Source: Bugula neritina
Lineage: Eukaryota > Bryozoa > Gymnolaemata > Cheilostomatida > Bugulidae
Assembly (NCBI GenBank): GCA_964035545.1
Contig: OZ037773.1
Location: forward strand, 8,210,751 to 8,274,750
Reading direction: 5' to 3'
DNA: 64,000 nucleotides
A program made the position numbers and the translations under genes. This document shows positions 1-14,000 of this stretch, in pieces. The notes beneath the pieces are model-generated. The model was given only the letters and a program-made list of their open reading frames with translations, did not search any database and was not told the origin of the DNA. How positions within the stretch are numbered: position 1 is the first letter of the stretch; the number at the start of each line of letters is the position of its first letter.

Positions 1-58
1 GGAAACAGGTCACTGCAAAGCATCTCCCCCTCCCCCCTTTCTTTCACATCCACCACAG

Positions 59-214
59 GAAATCCCACTCGGTTCCATTGCTGCTTCATTAGTCACCATA
101 CTGTCATCAGACAAAGATACCAAAAACTATAGTCCAATTTCTCAGCTGCTACAAGAATTATTACTAAATAGTCTATATAATGTGTACAGTGCATTTGTTT
201 CAATACAGCAATAG
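59..214 (+). CDS. Terminal coding exon of an unrecognised upstream gene (partial)
   Basis: A long polypyrimidine tract (about 24-50) leads into a CAG acceptor at 56-58. From 59 an open frame of 51 codons runs to TAG at 212-214. The peptide starts EIPLGSIAASLVTILSS and ends YSAFVSIQQ; it is not low-complexity and reads like a helical protein end. It has no ATG, as expected for a 3' terminal exon, and the rest of the gene would lie left of the window. I do not recognise the family. The strong acceptor and phase-0 open frame are the only evidence. A chance open frame next to a pyrimidine tract cannot be excluded. Confidence 0.5.
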   Translation, partial: EIPLGSIAASLVTILSSDKDTKNYSPISQLLQELLLNSLYNVYSAFVSIQQ

Positions 215-504
215 CCAGTGATGTTGGCACATGTCAACAGGTGAGTGTACGTCTGTAACTACAGTGCAGTGGCATACATTAATCAGAGTTGTCCTCTCTG
301 CTAAAGCTTGATTATATTCATGAGAATCCTATTTCAACATTCTTATGCATTAATGTATATATAATATAATATTGTGTCTTTCATATTCTATAGAATGTAA
401 TTACTATACGGTATCAGTGATATATACTGTATAGAGTGTAATTAATATACAGTATGATCAGTATTACATACTGTATAAAGAGTAAAACCCACAATACTTA
501 TGTA

Positions 505-506
<2 letters not shown>

Positions 507-575
<69 letters not shown>
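507..575. repeat. (TA)n microsatellite
   Basis: Uninterrupted alternating TA over about 68 bp. Confidence 0.97.
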
Positions 576-578
<3 letters not shown>

Positions 579-871
579 TACAGCATAACATGGTATATAG
601 TGCAGTGTATTGTGTTAGGTTTTACAGAGCCTCTTGTTGGGTTTTAAAGTTGCCTGTCTCAAATAAGCTATTCCAGCTTGAATGCCGCAAAACATCTTTT
701 GTGAGTGTATTTATAGAACTGAGCTGCTCAGTCTGGTTTGAGGGCAAATTCTTTCCTGGGTGTTATATTATAGTCAGAGGTGTTTTGGTACTACTAGAGA
801 TAGATCAGAGGGAATGAGAATTTTAGTTTTAGTTATTTCAACACTGGTAGCAGTCGATTCAGGTTTGAGCA

Positions 872-937
872 TGCAATGCTGCCGCTGCTGCTACTGCTGC
901 TGCTACTTCTGCTACTACTTCTGCTGCTTCTGCTGAT
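872..937. repeat. CTG/CTA/CTT trinucleotide-rich tract
   Basis: Imperfect CTG-type triplets with CTA and CTT variants. No acceptor or coding context, so treated as a degenerate microsatellite. Confidence 0.8.
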
Positions 938-1151
938 ATTGCCATAAGAAATGTGAGAAAATAGACTCACTAGAATACTAAGCTGTTAGCACATCTCAGA
1001 GCCTGTGGTAAATTTTGCTGCCCATTAGATTGCTAGTCATTCAAATACCAGACAGCTTTATTAAATCAAGATGTAAAGAAACTACTGTGGATTACTCTTT
1101 ATGTAAAATAGAAATCAGCTGTGGTTATCCACAGAACTATGCTAGATTGGG

Positions 1152-1256
1152 CGTGTGTAGTCTGTAGTGTGTAGTCTGTAGTGTGTAGTCTGTAGTGTGT
1201 AGTGTGTAGTGTGTGCGGTGTGTGTGGTGTGTGTGGTGTGTAGTGTGTAGTGTGTG
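1152..1256. repeat. GTGTAGT-type tandem repeat
   Basis: Degenerate repeats of TGTAGTG and TGTGGTG motifs. Confidence 0.9.
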
Positions 1257-1404
1257 CTCGGGTGAAATACAGTACACTACATTACGATACTTTATCTTAC
1301 TGGGTACATTTTGGTATACACATATATCTTACATAATATTACGCGGCATACAGAATAAGAGTGGCATTTATATAGCTGTTCATTTTAATAATCTTAATTG
1401 CTGC

Positions 1405-1489
1405 ATATATTCTAATGCAATGTATATATTCTAATGCAATGTATATAGTCTAATGCAATGTATATATTCTAATGCAATGTATATATTCC
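1405..1489. repeat. 19-bp tandem repeat, about 4.5 copies
   Basis: Unit TATATTCTAATGCAATGTA repeated head to tail with one or two substitutions per copy. Confidence 0.9.
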
Positions 1490-2373
1490 ATATATCTATA
1501 AGGCAGTGTATATAATTATTCTGATGGTAATAAGGTATGGCATATAGTGCCAAATGTGATTATTTCAGCTTTGCATAAACTAAATGGGGAGGAGGGGAAT
1601 GCATTGCACTAGTTACCACGCAGAGAATACGTAAACTCACCTTATAAACAACATCATGCAAGCATTAGAAGGCTGCACGCCAGTTCCACATATATAGTAA
1701 ATATCACGCATGTGTTCAAAGCTTAAGCAAATCTATTCTCTACAGTTACAATAAGCTGAGCTTTACTAAATCATGATTTTATTACCCAATTACAGCGGCC
1801 AACTAGCATGCAGGGGAATGCACTGTTATAATTAGATTAAGGGAGCAGATTGTGAGTGTTGAAATCTAGGAGGAGCGTGGGTGGATTAGTATTGTGCAGT
1901 GATGCGTGCAGCGTAGAGCTAGCAATGTGTAGGAGTGAGAACTATGCCTTGGTGTAACACCATCAGCTCTGTAGTTGGTCTCTTTTCAGCTAGCTTTGCT
2001 AGTCATTAGCTGGATTACACTTTAGATAGAGTTGGCTGCACCATTACATTACTAGACGCTTAGGTTCGTACCTTATTACATAACTTCTGTAGGTATGTTT
2101 TCCTTTTGGTATAAAAGATTTGGGTTTGTGGAATTTTTAGTAGACTAGTAAGTGACTAGTTGCGTGAGTTTATAGATTAAGTTTTCGAACCAAAAGACCC
2201 AAATTTTATGCAATCACCAATTGCCAAAGCTGTGAAAGTTTCACTGGTTAGCATCTAATTTGGTGCAGTGGGTTTCACCATCTGCAGTATTGCACTTAGT
2301 TGTAACATTGTAACTGGACTGCTTTTTTCAAAAATTGACCAGGAAGGTAAGATAAGCTATAGTGTTGCTACCT

Positions 2374-2596
2374 TATAGACGCTCACAAATGTTTATAGTC
2401 ACCATCCCTCTGAGAACACCTGAGGGAAAGGTTTTTTCTAAAGCGGGCTAAAAACTTAGTCAGATGTGGCACAGGAGTAATTATGACTGGATGTTCTTCC
2501 TAACATCACCAGCGGCTTTTATTGGGATTCGAACCCATGACTTCTTGTTTGCTAAGCCAACATTCTAAAGTCTAACCCCTAGACCATGGCTATAGA
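2374..2596 (-). mobile_element. tRNA-derived SINE, copy A
   Basis: Read on the minus strand, the element starts with a tRNA-like head: a box-A-like GGGGTTAGACTTTAG and a box-B GGTTCGAATCCC. It continues with a body containing GGTGATGTTAGGAAG and ATCCAGTCATAATT, and ends near GGTGACTATAAACATTTG. Three further copies (20686, 26420, 27624) share head, body and tail in the same order, which defines the family. The tRNA head is degenerate, so this is not a functional tRNA gene. Confidence 0.85.
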
Positions 2597-4829
2597 CTGT
2601 ATAACACACACTATACTGAGCATAACCACCCATATTACATCTGCTATGCAACTCTTGCAAAGTCTGTATGGGTGCGTATTGCTGCCAAAACTGCTGCTGC
2701 CCAGATGCTCATTATTGGTGAGATGTTAGGCAGCATAAACAAAGCTAAGTGCAACCAGTACTCTCACTTGTACTTAGTCTACACGTATTTGTCTTATGTC
2801 ATGTTTATGCAGGTGGGTTTGCACCACCTGCATAAATAACATATTTATTATGTAAGGATAATTATAGAGGTGGTTGCGTATGGCCACAGTTACACTGGTA
2901 TAATATGCTTAGTATGTACGCATGGTGTAAGATTGCACTGGTATAAAAAAGGCGTATAATGTATTATTGAAGTATTGCAGATCACTTTCAGTTAATCAAC
3001 TTTTTGCAGCCCGTGACGTAGTGCAAGCTCATCATGCCATAGCGGTTTACCTCTCTTTAACCTCTTCACTTGTACTCTATACACAATATATCAACACGCA
3101 AATGTCTAACATATATTTGCATGTTGGTTTATGTGTATTGCATCCACTGTTAGCTCATTAGGTGGCATCTAAGTTCTATATACAATCGCTATACCGTGAG
3201 GCTGTTCACTAGCCATTTCCTAGCCTTTTGTATTGACTAATGTAGTTGCCTAATTCTTTTAGTTTTATCCCCATTATTAGGACTAGAAAATCAAACAAAA
3301 TCTCAGTTCAATTATTTCGAACAATTAGACTTTGAAGGAAGTACAATGGCTGTGTAATAAGGGAGAGCATAGTAGTGTATCAAATGGAATAGCTGTTGTA
3401 GAGTAGGATTTATACAACTGTTAACACATGTAGATATCAAACACTGCACTGTGGGATATGCATACAGGCTAACAAATGCTGATAGTAGTAAAGTTGAGTC
3501 TATCTAGAATGATAAACTTGGTTCATTTAGTCAGCTTGTGTTGAACTCTACTAAACCTTGACCGTCTCCCTACTCTGCCCCTTTTTCTCTTTGAGAAAGC
3601 CTTCTGATTATTTAGCAGTAATTTAATCAGATCAGCTGCCCCTAGCAGCGGTTTCCTGCAGCATTAAACTTTCCTCCAAGTAACCTTCTAGTCAAGGTCA
3701 TGTAAAGGTGGCAGCAGAGTATTATTTTAGGCTGGTGTACTTTCTGAGTCAATCAAGGTTATTGGGTTATAATGAAGTGTCATCAAATTAATTGTCATCT
3801 GCCAGCTCATCAATGTCATCTACGTAGCCTCAGCTTTATGATGAGTGAACATGGAAATAAGGCAAACAACCCACCACCCCACTAACGTCATCAGTATAGC
3901 CCTAGTTTTGTGAGCAGTTAAATACAGATAGAAGGATAATTTCTGCATCTATTTTGGTTCTCTACATGCAGATGTTTTGTGATGTAAGGATTTGAACTTT
4001 GGCTTGGAAGATCCAATTCTTTGGCAGAGTAGGCCAATACTACTTTGTATCACCCAAAAAATGGTGGGATAGTTTCTATGCTAAATCTTACCTGCAACAG
4101 GGTAAGCTAATGCTGTTAAGGGACAACGAACTGATTATTTGAGTGATAAGATGAGTCACATTCTAACTCTCTCTTAGAATGTTCTGGCACCTGATTAATT
4201 TTTCAGTCCGAAGTTTCCTCTTATTCTAAAAAAAATTCGGTTGTAGTTTTAATGCCTATTAGATTTTATAGGAATTAAACTAAGCAATACATAGGTATAG
4301 ACTATAGTTCATCACAGTTCAAAAGTCAAACTCCTTTTTCCCTAAATAATTGAATGCATTGAAATTAACTGGCTCAAAGCAGGTATTTCAGTAAATCCCA
4401 AACACACCAAGTAAAAGCAATCAAACTTTTCCAAGTTCCGATCAGGTGATTGTCTATACCTGGACCTAATGGTGGGACAACTCCTTGTCATCAGTTAATT
4501 GCTGCTATGCTATAGAATATACAAGCATGGGTTTTTGCTTTCTTTGCATAATAAATATCAATTTAATCAAATTAAACTCGCTACAACCTCAACACTAGTG
4601 TTTTTAGAGAAATTATAATTTGCCCTGTTTTACAACAAAACTTCTCACTTTAACTGATTAGCATTCGAGTCAATTTTATACTCAATTCATCTAACTCTTA
4701 TACGAGGGCTGCTTTGCACTACAATCTGCATACTATCAATATAATTATTATACTCCATAATATACAGCATAGAGTACTACTATAACTCTATGCTGTATGT
4801 TAGCTAGTTCCTAGGAGCGTAATTACCTT

Positions 4830-4843
4830 GTAACCATGGTTAC
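4830..4843. promoter_or_regulatory. Palindromic RFX X-box-like motif
   Basis: GTAACCATGGTTAC is a perfect 14-bp palindrome fitting the RFX X-box consensus (GTNRCC-N(0-3)-RGYAAC with the relaxed right half). It lies about 860 bp upstream of the exchanger start codon. Binding is inferred from the motif only. Confidence 0.35.
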
Positions 4844-5120
4844 ATTGGTTTTATTTCACTAGAATGTGTTTTAGCCCTAGTAGTGAGTAGAAACAGGTAA
4901 AAATGTATTAAAAACTATTTCAAAAGTTGTTGTTTTAAGCACAGTGATGGCCAAGTTGTGAACATTATTTGCTGAGTGAAATGTTATTTCTTTTCAATTC
5001 ACTGAGAACACAGAAACTCAGACATGAGTTTGAACTATAAATAACCTGAACTGCTTTACAGTGAGATACATTTAATGATGTTATAAATTAGTGAACAACT
5101 ACTTCCTTCCCAACATCCTT

Positions 5121-5148
5121 TGACCTTGACAGCAACATGTGACCTTGA
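5121..5148 (-). promoter_or_regulatory. Two ERR/FTZ-F1-type nuclear receptor half-sites
   Basis: TGACCTTGA occurs at 5121-5129 and 5140-5148; its reverse complement TCAAGGTCA is the extended monomer site used by ERR and FTZ-F1/SF-1 receptors. Both lie about 550 bp upstream of the exchanger ATG. The same 9-mer occurs elsewhere in the window, so these may also belong to a dispersed repeat. Confidence 0.3.
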
Positions 5149-5688
5149 AAATCCATATCGGGTAAATCAAAGTGCTGTGATCCATTTTCTGTGTCAAATA
5201 AAACAACATGAGACAGCACCTTCCGTCACTGTTGAAAAAACATTGATGTCATTTACCTGCATAGTCTGAGTGTGCCGGGTCCTATTAGGAGTTGTCTTTA
5301 CTATAATAGATAATCTTTTTGCAAGATGTTTCCAATAAACTGAAGCCCTCACAGGGGGAGTAGTTATAGTAATATATCATACACTGTGACATAAAGGGAC
5401 ACCACAGGTCAATATTATAGTAGTTGAATGGTACTTATACCTACAGATGTCCAGGTCTATAGGGTAATCCAATCAAAAGCTAACTGTTGGTTGGTGCGCC
5501 ACTGGCTACATATAGTGCATGCCTTCTAGTTGCCAGCCTAAGTAAAGGTCAACTGCTCAACCTAACACATCATTAGCACAACAATCAAGACTGCTTATTC
5601 ATAATTTACATGTTTATTATATTATCTTGTAGGCTACACAGCATTGCTGCCTTTGCTGCCGCAAATCCTACTACTACCTCTACACACA

Positions 5689-8019
5689 ATGAAATCTGTA
5701 CTAGGAAATTTAACTTTAGCCGCCGTGGCAGTGACTGTGTTCGCGCAAGTTGCGTTAGCAGAAGACAATGTAACGACAACTACGCCATCAAAAAGTGGAG
5801 TCAAAGTACCGGAATGTAAGAAAGGCATACTAATACCGCTATGGGAGCCAGTAGACAATATTTCAAAGGGAGACAAGGCTGCCAGAGCCATTGTATATTT
5901 TATAGCTCTCGGCTACCTCTTCCTAGGTGTGTCTATAATAGCTGACAGGTTTATGGCTAGTATAGAGGTCATTACTTCTAAGGAGAGAGAGATCATAGTG
6001 AAGAGACCAAACGGGGAAGTGATGAAAGTATCGGTGAAAGTGTGGAACGAGACGGTGTCCAACCTCACCCTAATGGCTCTGGGATCGTCTGCTCCTGAGA
6101 TTATGCTGTCCATCATAGAAGTGGTTGGTGAGTCATCCAGCACTTCCACTTTCTCTCTTTGTAACTTTACTTCCTGGTCAGTAACTGTGAGAGCCTAGTG
6201 CAGAGTTTCTGAAAGTTGCAGGTTCTAACAGAACTTTGTATATAAGAATTGACTGACTAGCAAATAAAGCAATGACTCTCTAAACCCAAAAGCTAAACTA
6301 AAACTTATACACTAATGTTATACAGGAATGCACTTCTCTGCACTTGTTAGACAGAATTCTATACAGATAAACTGCTTAATTGATACTTTCGACTAAATAA
6401 CTGTAAACTATCGGCGCAAAGACACAAGTTCTTGTTGCTTAGTGACCGATCACGCTGTAGATAACATCGAATACACAATTTCCTAAAGTTTCATGCTGTA
6501 ACCTCAACCTCTTAAACCTTCCAATGTCATATTTATAGCTTCATATTTTACTACTAAGAAAAGCAAGGATTGTATTTATATGACTTAATCTGTGTGACTT
6601 GATCTGTGTGACTTGATCTGTGACTTAATCTGTGTGACTCAATTTGTGACCTAGTATGTGACTCGGCTGATGGAAGCAGTTTTTATCTTCTACTAGTCAG
6701 GTTTGTCACTGCATATCTCTACTAAAAACTTCTCTGCCTCCATAAGACTAGTAAAGAATGTTAGCTCATTCCTCTACCTCTCATAAAATAGGCCCTTACC
6801 AACACTGTCAGTACAACCAATTGAGTTCTATCCTATAGTAGTAAATTAGTTACCTGCGTGCACTGTAACTACAAGTGTCAGCGCTGTAAATAAGTGACAT
6901 CTAGCTGCATGTGCTTCCATTTTCTCATGACATGACTAGAAGGATATAACCGTACCAAGAAAGGTTAACAGATATATAAATATAGGTAGAAAAGTAAAGC
7001 AAGACGCTTAGAACGTCCAAATGCATGGCCAACTTAGTTGCTGTTCCACGTGAGATGTTATTTGCATATCGTATAATGTAAGTTGAGCATGGCCGTTACT
7101 ACTACCAGAGGAACTACTACCAGAGGACAATGAGCTTCTATTCAGCCTTAGGCCAGGCAATCAATTGTAGCATCAGAAGTTGTTTGCTCCTTAGAACAGA
7201 GTCATTTTGTCACATTCTAACTTGAAACATAGAGTAGAAATTTTGGATGCATCACCTTTTCATTCAACTATTTTTCCCTCAACTTTAGCAATGAACTAAG
7301 TGTAAATAACCATTAAAATAGTTCCATCCCTCTAATCTGGCATGTTGGCTATTACAAAAACCAAACATTACTCTTGGAAAATTGCAGCTTAAGTTAGATA
7401 TGGATTCCAGGGTAATTAAATTGTAATTTATGTGCAGGATTCAGCTGCTAGCCATGTCTCTAGTAAAAGGAGGTGCAGTAATGGAGAAATTGAGAAAAGT
7501 CTGTGTTTTAGATTAGAAATGTAGCAAAAGAAGTTATGTTCCCGCAACAATTTCAACCCGCCACGCCCCAAACGAAAATTTTAAAACAAAATTTAAGAAC
7601 TTATGCTATCTCAATTTCTCTGCTACTGCTCCTATATGATAAAATAAGCATCAGCTTTCATTAGCAATCAGAAGAACTGCCTGAAACTCGTGTTGATATT
7701 AATTTGCTGTGTTTTTGTTGTGCAGGTAGAAACTTCAAGGCCGGAGATCTGGGACCGGGTACCATTGTTGGCTCAGCAGCATTTAATCTCTTTGTTATCA
7801 TCGCAATCTGTATATACGTAATCCCAAGCAACGAGGTGCGTCAAGTCAAACATCTCCGGGTATTCTTCGTGACTGCATCATGGAGTGTCCTGGCCTATGT
7901 CTGGCTCTACCTCATCATTGCACACATATCTCCTGGGGAAGTTGAGGTAGCTAAGCCACCCTTGTTTCTGAGATTGAAACGTTTGGTTCTCAAGCTGATT
8001 ATTTTGTCAGTTGATTGAT

Positions 8020-8054
<35 letters not shown>

Positions 8055-11000
8055 CTTATTTATTTATTTGTTTATTTATTTATTGGATGTCATAGAAATT
8101 CAAAGTGTTGCAAAATTCAGTGTAAGTTGTGTTTGAAGTTTTCAAATGATGGCAAATTTTGACATGAAACCATCCAGCATTCATTCTGTGCTGTCGAAGA
8201 GAAACAAGCTTCAGACTGTATTAATTCTTACATATAGCAGACCTCTTGCAGCCTCCTAAAATGTTTATCAGTTAGGAAAGAGTGGGAAAGACTGTGTCTT
8301 CCAATGGTTAATAATCTGTTCTACCTGTGAGACATACTAAATACACTGCGATCTAAGATTGGAATATTAACTTTACATAATTCATTTATATATATGTTTA
8401 TCTTTGGCAGCTCTTCTTTAAAATGAATATTGGTGGTTAGAAAACAAAAAAAGACGCAGCCTTGCTTGCTTGGGCTTTTGATTGCTTTTTAGTGAGTCAA
8501 TTTTAATTAGTTTTGGAAACTCATTTTGGAAAATTAAAGGAGTAAACACACAACTTGAAATAGAGAATACTTGAGTATATTATGTTGTTAGCAATGTCAC
8601 TAACTAGCATCATCTACTGCGTGACCATCACTAAAACAATATAATATTTTATATATATATTTATTTCATCATAAATCAAACTACTTTTTAAATATCAACA
8701 AACAGCATAACATATCGATATATTTATAATTATCATTGTTTTCTGTTTTTACTTCTGTGATTGCTCGCACTTTCACCTGGCTTTTATTTTTTTGACCAAG
8801 AAAAACAGATATAAAAAAATAAAATAGATCAAAAATTTGGCAACTAGTGTTCCACCATATTATCATACTTGCGACAGGTGAATGGTAAAAATACACATTA
8901 GTTAACCTTGTCAACTGCAGTTTACATTGTGTAATTGTGCTCTGGTTGATAGAAAATGTATTATTAGTTTAGAGTATGGCTTGTAAAGAGTATGAGTGAA
9001 ATGGATTCATCATCAAACGCACAGTTGTTCAATTAACTTTCAATGTTTTTTAAAACTAACTTGCTTTAAAGAAATTTTAACAAGTTTTAGCAAAATTAAT
9101 GTTTGTCTAAACAAACTATCTTGACCTTGTTACAGAGATCATCTACAGAATACTTATTTAGCTACAAATAACCTTGACATTGTATCTTGGCTATATACTA
9201 CTTGTTGTACAGATCTGGGAAGGAGTGCTAACCTTCATCATGTTCCCGGCCACGGTGATAACTGCGTGGATAGCGGACAGGAAGCTCTTCCCAAAGTTCA
9301 TAGCTAAAAAGTATCACACCAGCCGACACAAGGGAGTGATTGTTCAGTCGGAGGGCATGACTGACATTGAGATGGAGGCTGATAGAGAGGTCAGTTATGA
9401 AAGTCGCGCAAACACTCGCTTTTATTTTCGTGCTCATATCATAAAAAGTATTTTGAATGATAACCAGCCAGTACCTAACTGGTAAAATGAATTTTCTCGG
9501 CTCATGAAACTAAAACTAGAAAGCATATTACGTTTAATTTTTTTGTAAACTGCAATTTGATATCCGAAACATCATGCATTTAAAGGAAACAACTCCAAAT
9601 AAACTGATAGTATATGAAAAAATTACAGTTCCAACGTTTTAAGGTATAAAAAGTGACAATTTGACATAATGCGAATCAAAAGATATAAACAAGATGACGT
9701 AATGCCACTAGTAACGTGATGAGCAGCAGCAAATAAACCTGTTAGTAGTAAGAATTCTTTTATTCCAAATAAGCAAATTTCCTGTTAGTAGAGAATTAGC
9801 TGCAGTGCAACTCTTCTATTACCTCAATTATTCAGCAACAAAGTGTTGAGTCTATCATTTTCATTGTGAATTAATGGCCAATATTATTCATCAATAAAAT
9901 CAGTTAACTAGTGGTTATTGTAGAACATTACTTCTGCTAATTGAGATATTACATCATCGCCTCGCCCTATCCCTATGATGTTAGCAAGTTTGATATTGCG
10001 TTGGTACTTTATATACTATATGGTTATTCATTGCTCGGATCAGAATAGATAGTGGGTGTTCACTTTATCACTGGACAGCCATGTTGCCATTTTCTCATTT
10101 AGTCCTTCATACGTCTGCGATATCCACTGCACATCTCAAAGCTTTTATTTTTGTCAAACTGACAATAAATTTGTCGAGCAAAACCTGAACAATTTTCTGT
10201 TTTTTCGTGGGTAGACAACTTCTTATTCTATATTTATTCTTTAAAGCCCAGACCTCATATACCTTAAAATTCTAGTAGAAAGAACCACGTACATGTTGTG
10301 TATACTAACTCTTTAATCCATGTTCACATTGCACCAACTACTGTTTGCAATTTCATCACGTTAATAATTTGTTTATAATGTTTCAGATGGCTAATGAAGA
10401 TACAGATGTGTTACTGTTTGAGCAACACAGAAAGGAATACATTGAAATTATTAGAGAATTACGAAAGAAGCATCCTAATATGGACATGAAGAGTTTGGAG
10501 GAAATGGCAGAGTACGAGGTTGGAATCAGATACTCAATAATTCAATCAATGTCACTCATTTAGTCTGTCAATCACTCAGCCAGTCACTGTAACTAGTTTA
10601 GACAGCTAGTTACTTAGGTAATCAGTAACTGTCAATCAGTCAGTCATTTAGTTATCTAATCAACCAAGCCAACTCTCAGCTAATTTTTTCATCTTGTATT
10701 GCTAAATTACACACTGTATATCATTCTGTTTGATTGAACACATAAAGTAGTTCTGTTATACTATCTAAATAGCATATAATTCAACTCAAATTTTTAAACT
10801 TACGACACCAGGTTATGAATCGAGGACCTAAGTCTAGAGCCTTCTACAGAATTCAAGCTACTCGAAAGCTTACAGGGGGAGGTAACGTAATAAAGAAAAA
10901 GTTGGACAGAGAGCATAAGAAGAACCAAGGTAAGACAGTTTAATGCAGTGTGTATCTCTACTACTTCTACACTCTATTTTTGTTTTAGAGGAAGATATTT

Positions 11001-14000
11001 GTCATCAACTTAGACAATTGTGAATCTCATGCCATCTAATGGCTAATAAATTAAAAATTCACAAATCCTGTCACACAACTGCAAGTTTTCCACTGTATTA
11101 AGAGCAACTTGCTAGTTTGAAATGCTTCAAATTAATAATAGATAAACACAAATAATCATTATTATCAATGCCATTATCACTAATTCAAACTTTTATATAT
11201 GACTGTTGCCTTTAATATATGCTGTTGTTTATCAATTATTTGTGATGCATTAGAAATTGTCTTCACTTTTGCTTCTATGAATTTTACAGAGCTGATTCCA
11301 GGTAAAGTTAGTTTTTATATTGTAATCTTGTCGTAGAGATTTTTTAAATTTCTGATTAGTGCATCGATTTCTTGATCATGAATTTCTCATCTGTTTGATT
11401 TGTTCTGTTGTTAGTGAATGTTGGGAGTTGTTCACTTTCGGAACCAGTTAGAAAATATTTGAAAAATAAATTGATCTCAAATTAAGTACTACCTCATAAA
11501 CATGTTTAAATGTTTTTCATGCAAATATATTCAAACTGTATAAAAGTATAGGGAAATTAAGCAGAAGAAGAGGTTAGCATCTATACAACTATTATAGTAT
11601 GTTTCATGGCTCAAAACTTCTCATGCAACAAATTATTTACAAAATTTTGAAAACTGCCACTAACAGTTTAAAATTAATAGATTATTATTTTACTTGATGA
11701 ATTTTTATAATCATGAATAGCTGATTGAGTAAAGTTTTTACTTGTTTGCAGCTATATAAAATTTCTTATTTTCTAATTGCTGGTATTGGCTGGTTGTTAG
11801 TTACTAGTTACTAGTTGCTAGTTGCTAGTTGCTGATTGCTAGTTACTAGTTGCTAGTTGCTGATTGCTAGTTACTAGTTATTAGTTGCTGATTACTAGTT
11901 ACTAGTTGCTGATTGCTAGTTACTAGTTGCCAGTTGCTTGCTACTAGTTACTATGTAACTACTGATAGCTTTTTGCTAGTTACTGCCAAGTAAGAACTTC
12001 TTATGGATCTCCTATGATTAAAGTTTCTGCTCTAAGTCAATCCTATCCATTATGAATGCTGTATATTTCTGTTGTGATTTTATCTTTCAGTATAATAGTA
12101 GTATGTAGAAAATACTGAAAAGTAATTTCAAGTTTGATTCACACCTCAATCTGTATGACATTTCATCATGGATGTTCCAAATGGAAAGACACCATATTAT
12201 TTCTGGCAGTTTTTGGACTGTTGTCTGCATACATATTCAGTAACACATGTTTGTTGTTAACTAATAGTACCTTCTGCTGTTTAGGCTCAGTGTATGACCG
12301 TGAGTATCTATTCAATGCCTAATCAGCTTGCGTTTGGTGATAAAATATTCCTTCATGCACATCTTGTACTACGAGAAGGCAACTCCTGTTTTATATTTCA
12401 CAATACTTGTCAATTATATTTAATGTTCTAAAGGTTATCCACGCCTTATTTGAATGGCTTAAATTCTCAAGACCTAAAATCTTTGTCCAAGTAGACCTTC
12501 AATGAAGATTTCAACATTTTAATAAAATTTTATGTGCTAAAATTTGGTATTTCAGTGTTCTAAAAATTCTTGCTTTTAAAAACAAAACAACTTGCTAAAA
12601 ATAAAAGCAGACAAAGGTTGAAAGCTTTAGTGAATAAGTTAAAGCTAGGATTGCAGCATAAGTTAGATATGCGAACAAAGTTGCTGTAAAAACTGACATG
12701 CAATTTTATAACTTTCTTTGGCATATTGGCAAAACAAGTGGAGATGTTTTGAAGGAATATTATTTTACTAAGATAAGCAGCGAGAGTGCAAGAAGTGTGG
12801 TAGGAAGAGTATACAACTACTAACTTTGAGTAACTCATAGCTATCAAAGTGATAATATTGAGTGAGTGTTTATAGCTATCAAAATGATAATATTGAGTGA
12901 GTGTTTATAGCTATTGAAATGATAATATTGAGTGAGTGTTTATAGCTATCAAAATGATAACAGTGCAGTGCAGCTTTAGCCAGTGCAGCTTATAGTGCTT
13001 GTTTGGTAGTCTTTTCTTTAGCACTTGGTTTCTACTAGATCATTGAATATAGTCAGGTCTGCACTTTCAACTCTTGCATCACATGTGCACGATTATGTTG
13101 TGTAGAGAATTTAGGAAGATGGTGGATGGTTGGCTAATATCATTTTAGATAGAAGATAGTAGTTTATAGCATTCGATGGCTTTCATGAAATTTTGTTCGA
13201 ATTTCAGCTAGCAATAGTATTTAAAATTAAAATTTAAATACTTCAATTGAGGTTGCTGACTGACCTTGAACTTTAGAAAGTATTTATGGCATCAGGTCGA
13301 CTGCATGTAAAATCACATTTTGGCTGCATTTTGATTGGACAGTTTCATTGCTTATTGGTTTCTTTCCAACAGCCTATAATTATATTGATATCTAGTTTTT
13401 ATTGTATTAATTGGAGCAAAATGTTTTTTTGTACAATAAAGACATCTAGTTTTAGCTGAAGTGGATGAAGAGGGAGTGTTGATGATGTCACTTCCTTTCA
13501 TGTTTCGCATGATAATCTATGATTCCGTTACTTAATGTGTTGCTCAAACACTTAAAAGAAGGGAAATAATAATATTATTTCCCTTGGTATTTTAAGTAAT
13601 GTGTGTATATTATACACACATTACTTAAAATATCAAACTGCTTTAGATTACCCACATTTTCAAGACAACTTGTTGGAAGTTGTTACATAAAACTTTTGAG
13701 AAATTAGGCTATAAGTAGTCAAGTTACTATAGTCTTTCCATCTTTGATTCCAGATCTCCAATCTCTGTAAGGTTTAACAGCCCCAAAGTTACAACACATT
13801 GTGTAACCACTCTACATTATGACTATATAGCTTATTTAGGGTGTAAACCTGTTGAATAGAATGGATTACAAAATGTAAAACAGTATATAAAGGAAACCAG
13901 CATAGAGTCTAACAAAATATCAACTTTTAGACTTGAAATACGAAAGCTGTGTGGCAAGGCGTGAGTGTTACCAGACAATACCAGACATTGTCTGCTGTTT

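Larger units (their letters stand above)
215..5630. other. Intergenic region upstream of the Na+/Ca2+ exchanger
   Basis: No coding exon recognised. It contains a (TA)n tract, a CTG-rich stretch, GTGTAGT and 19-bp tandem repeats, one SINE (2374-2596), a short hairpin with 14-bp arms (4762-4775 and 4785-4798) and two candidate regulatory motif clusters described separately. An acceptor-like TTGTAG at 5627-5632 just before the exchanger's first coding exon suggests that one or more untranslated exons lie somewhere in this stretch; I could not locate them. Confidence 0.6.
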
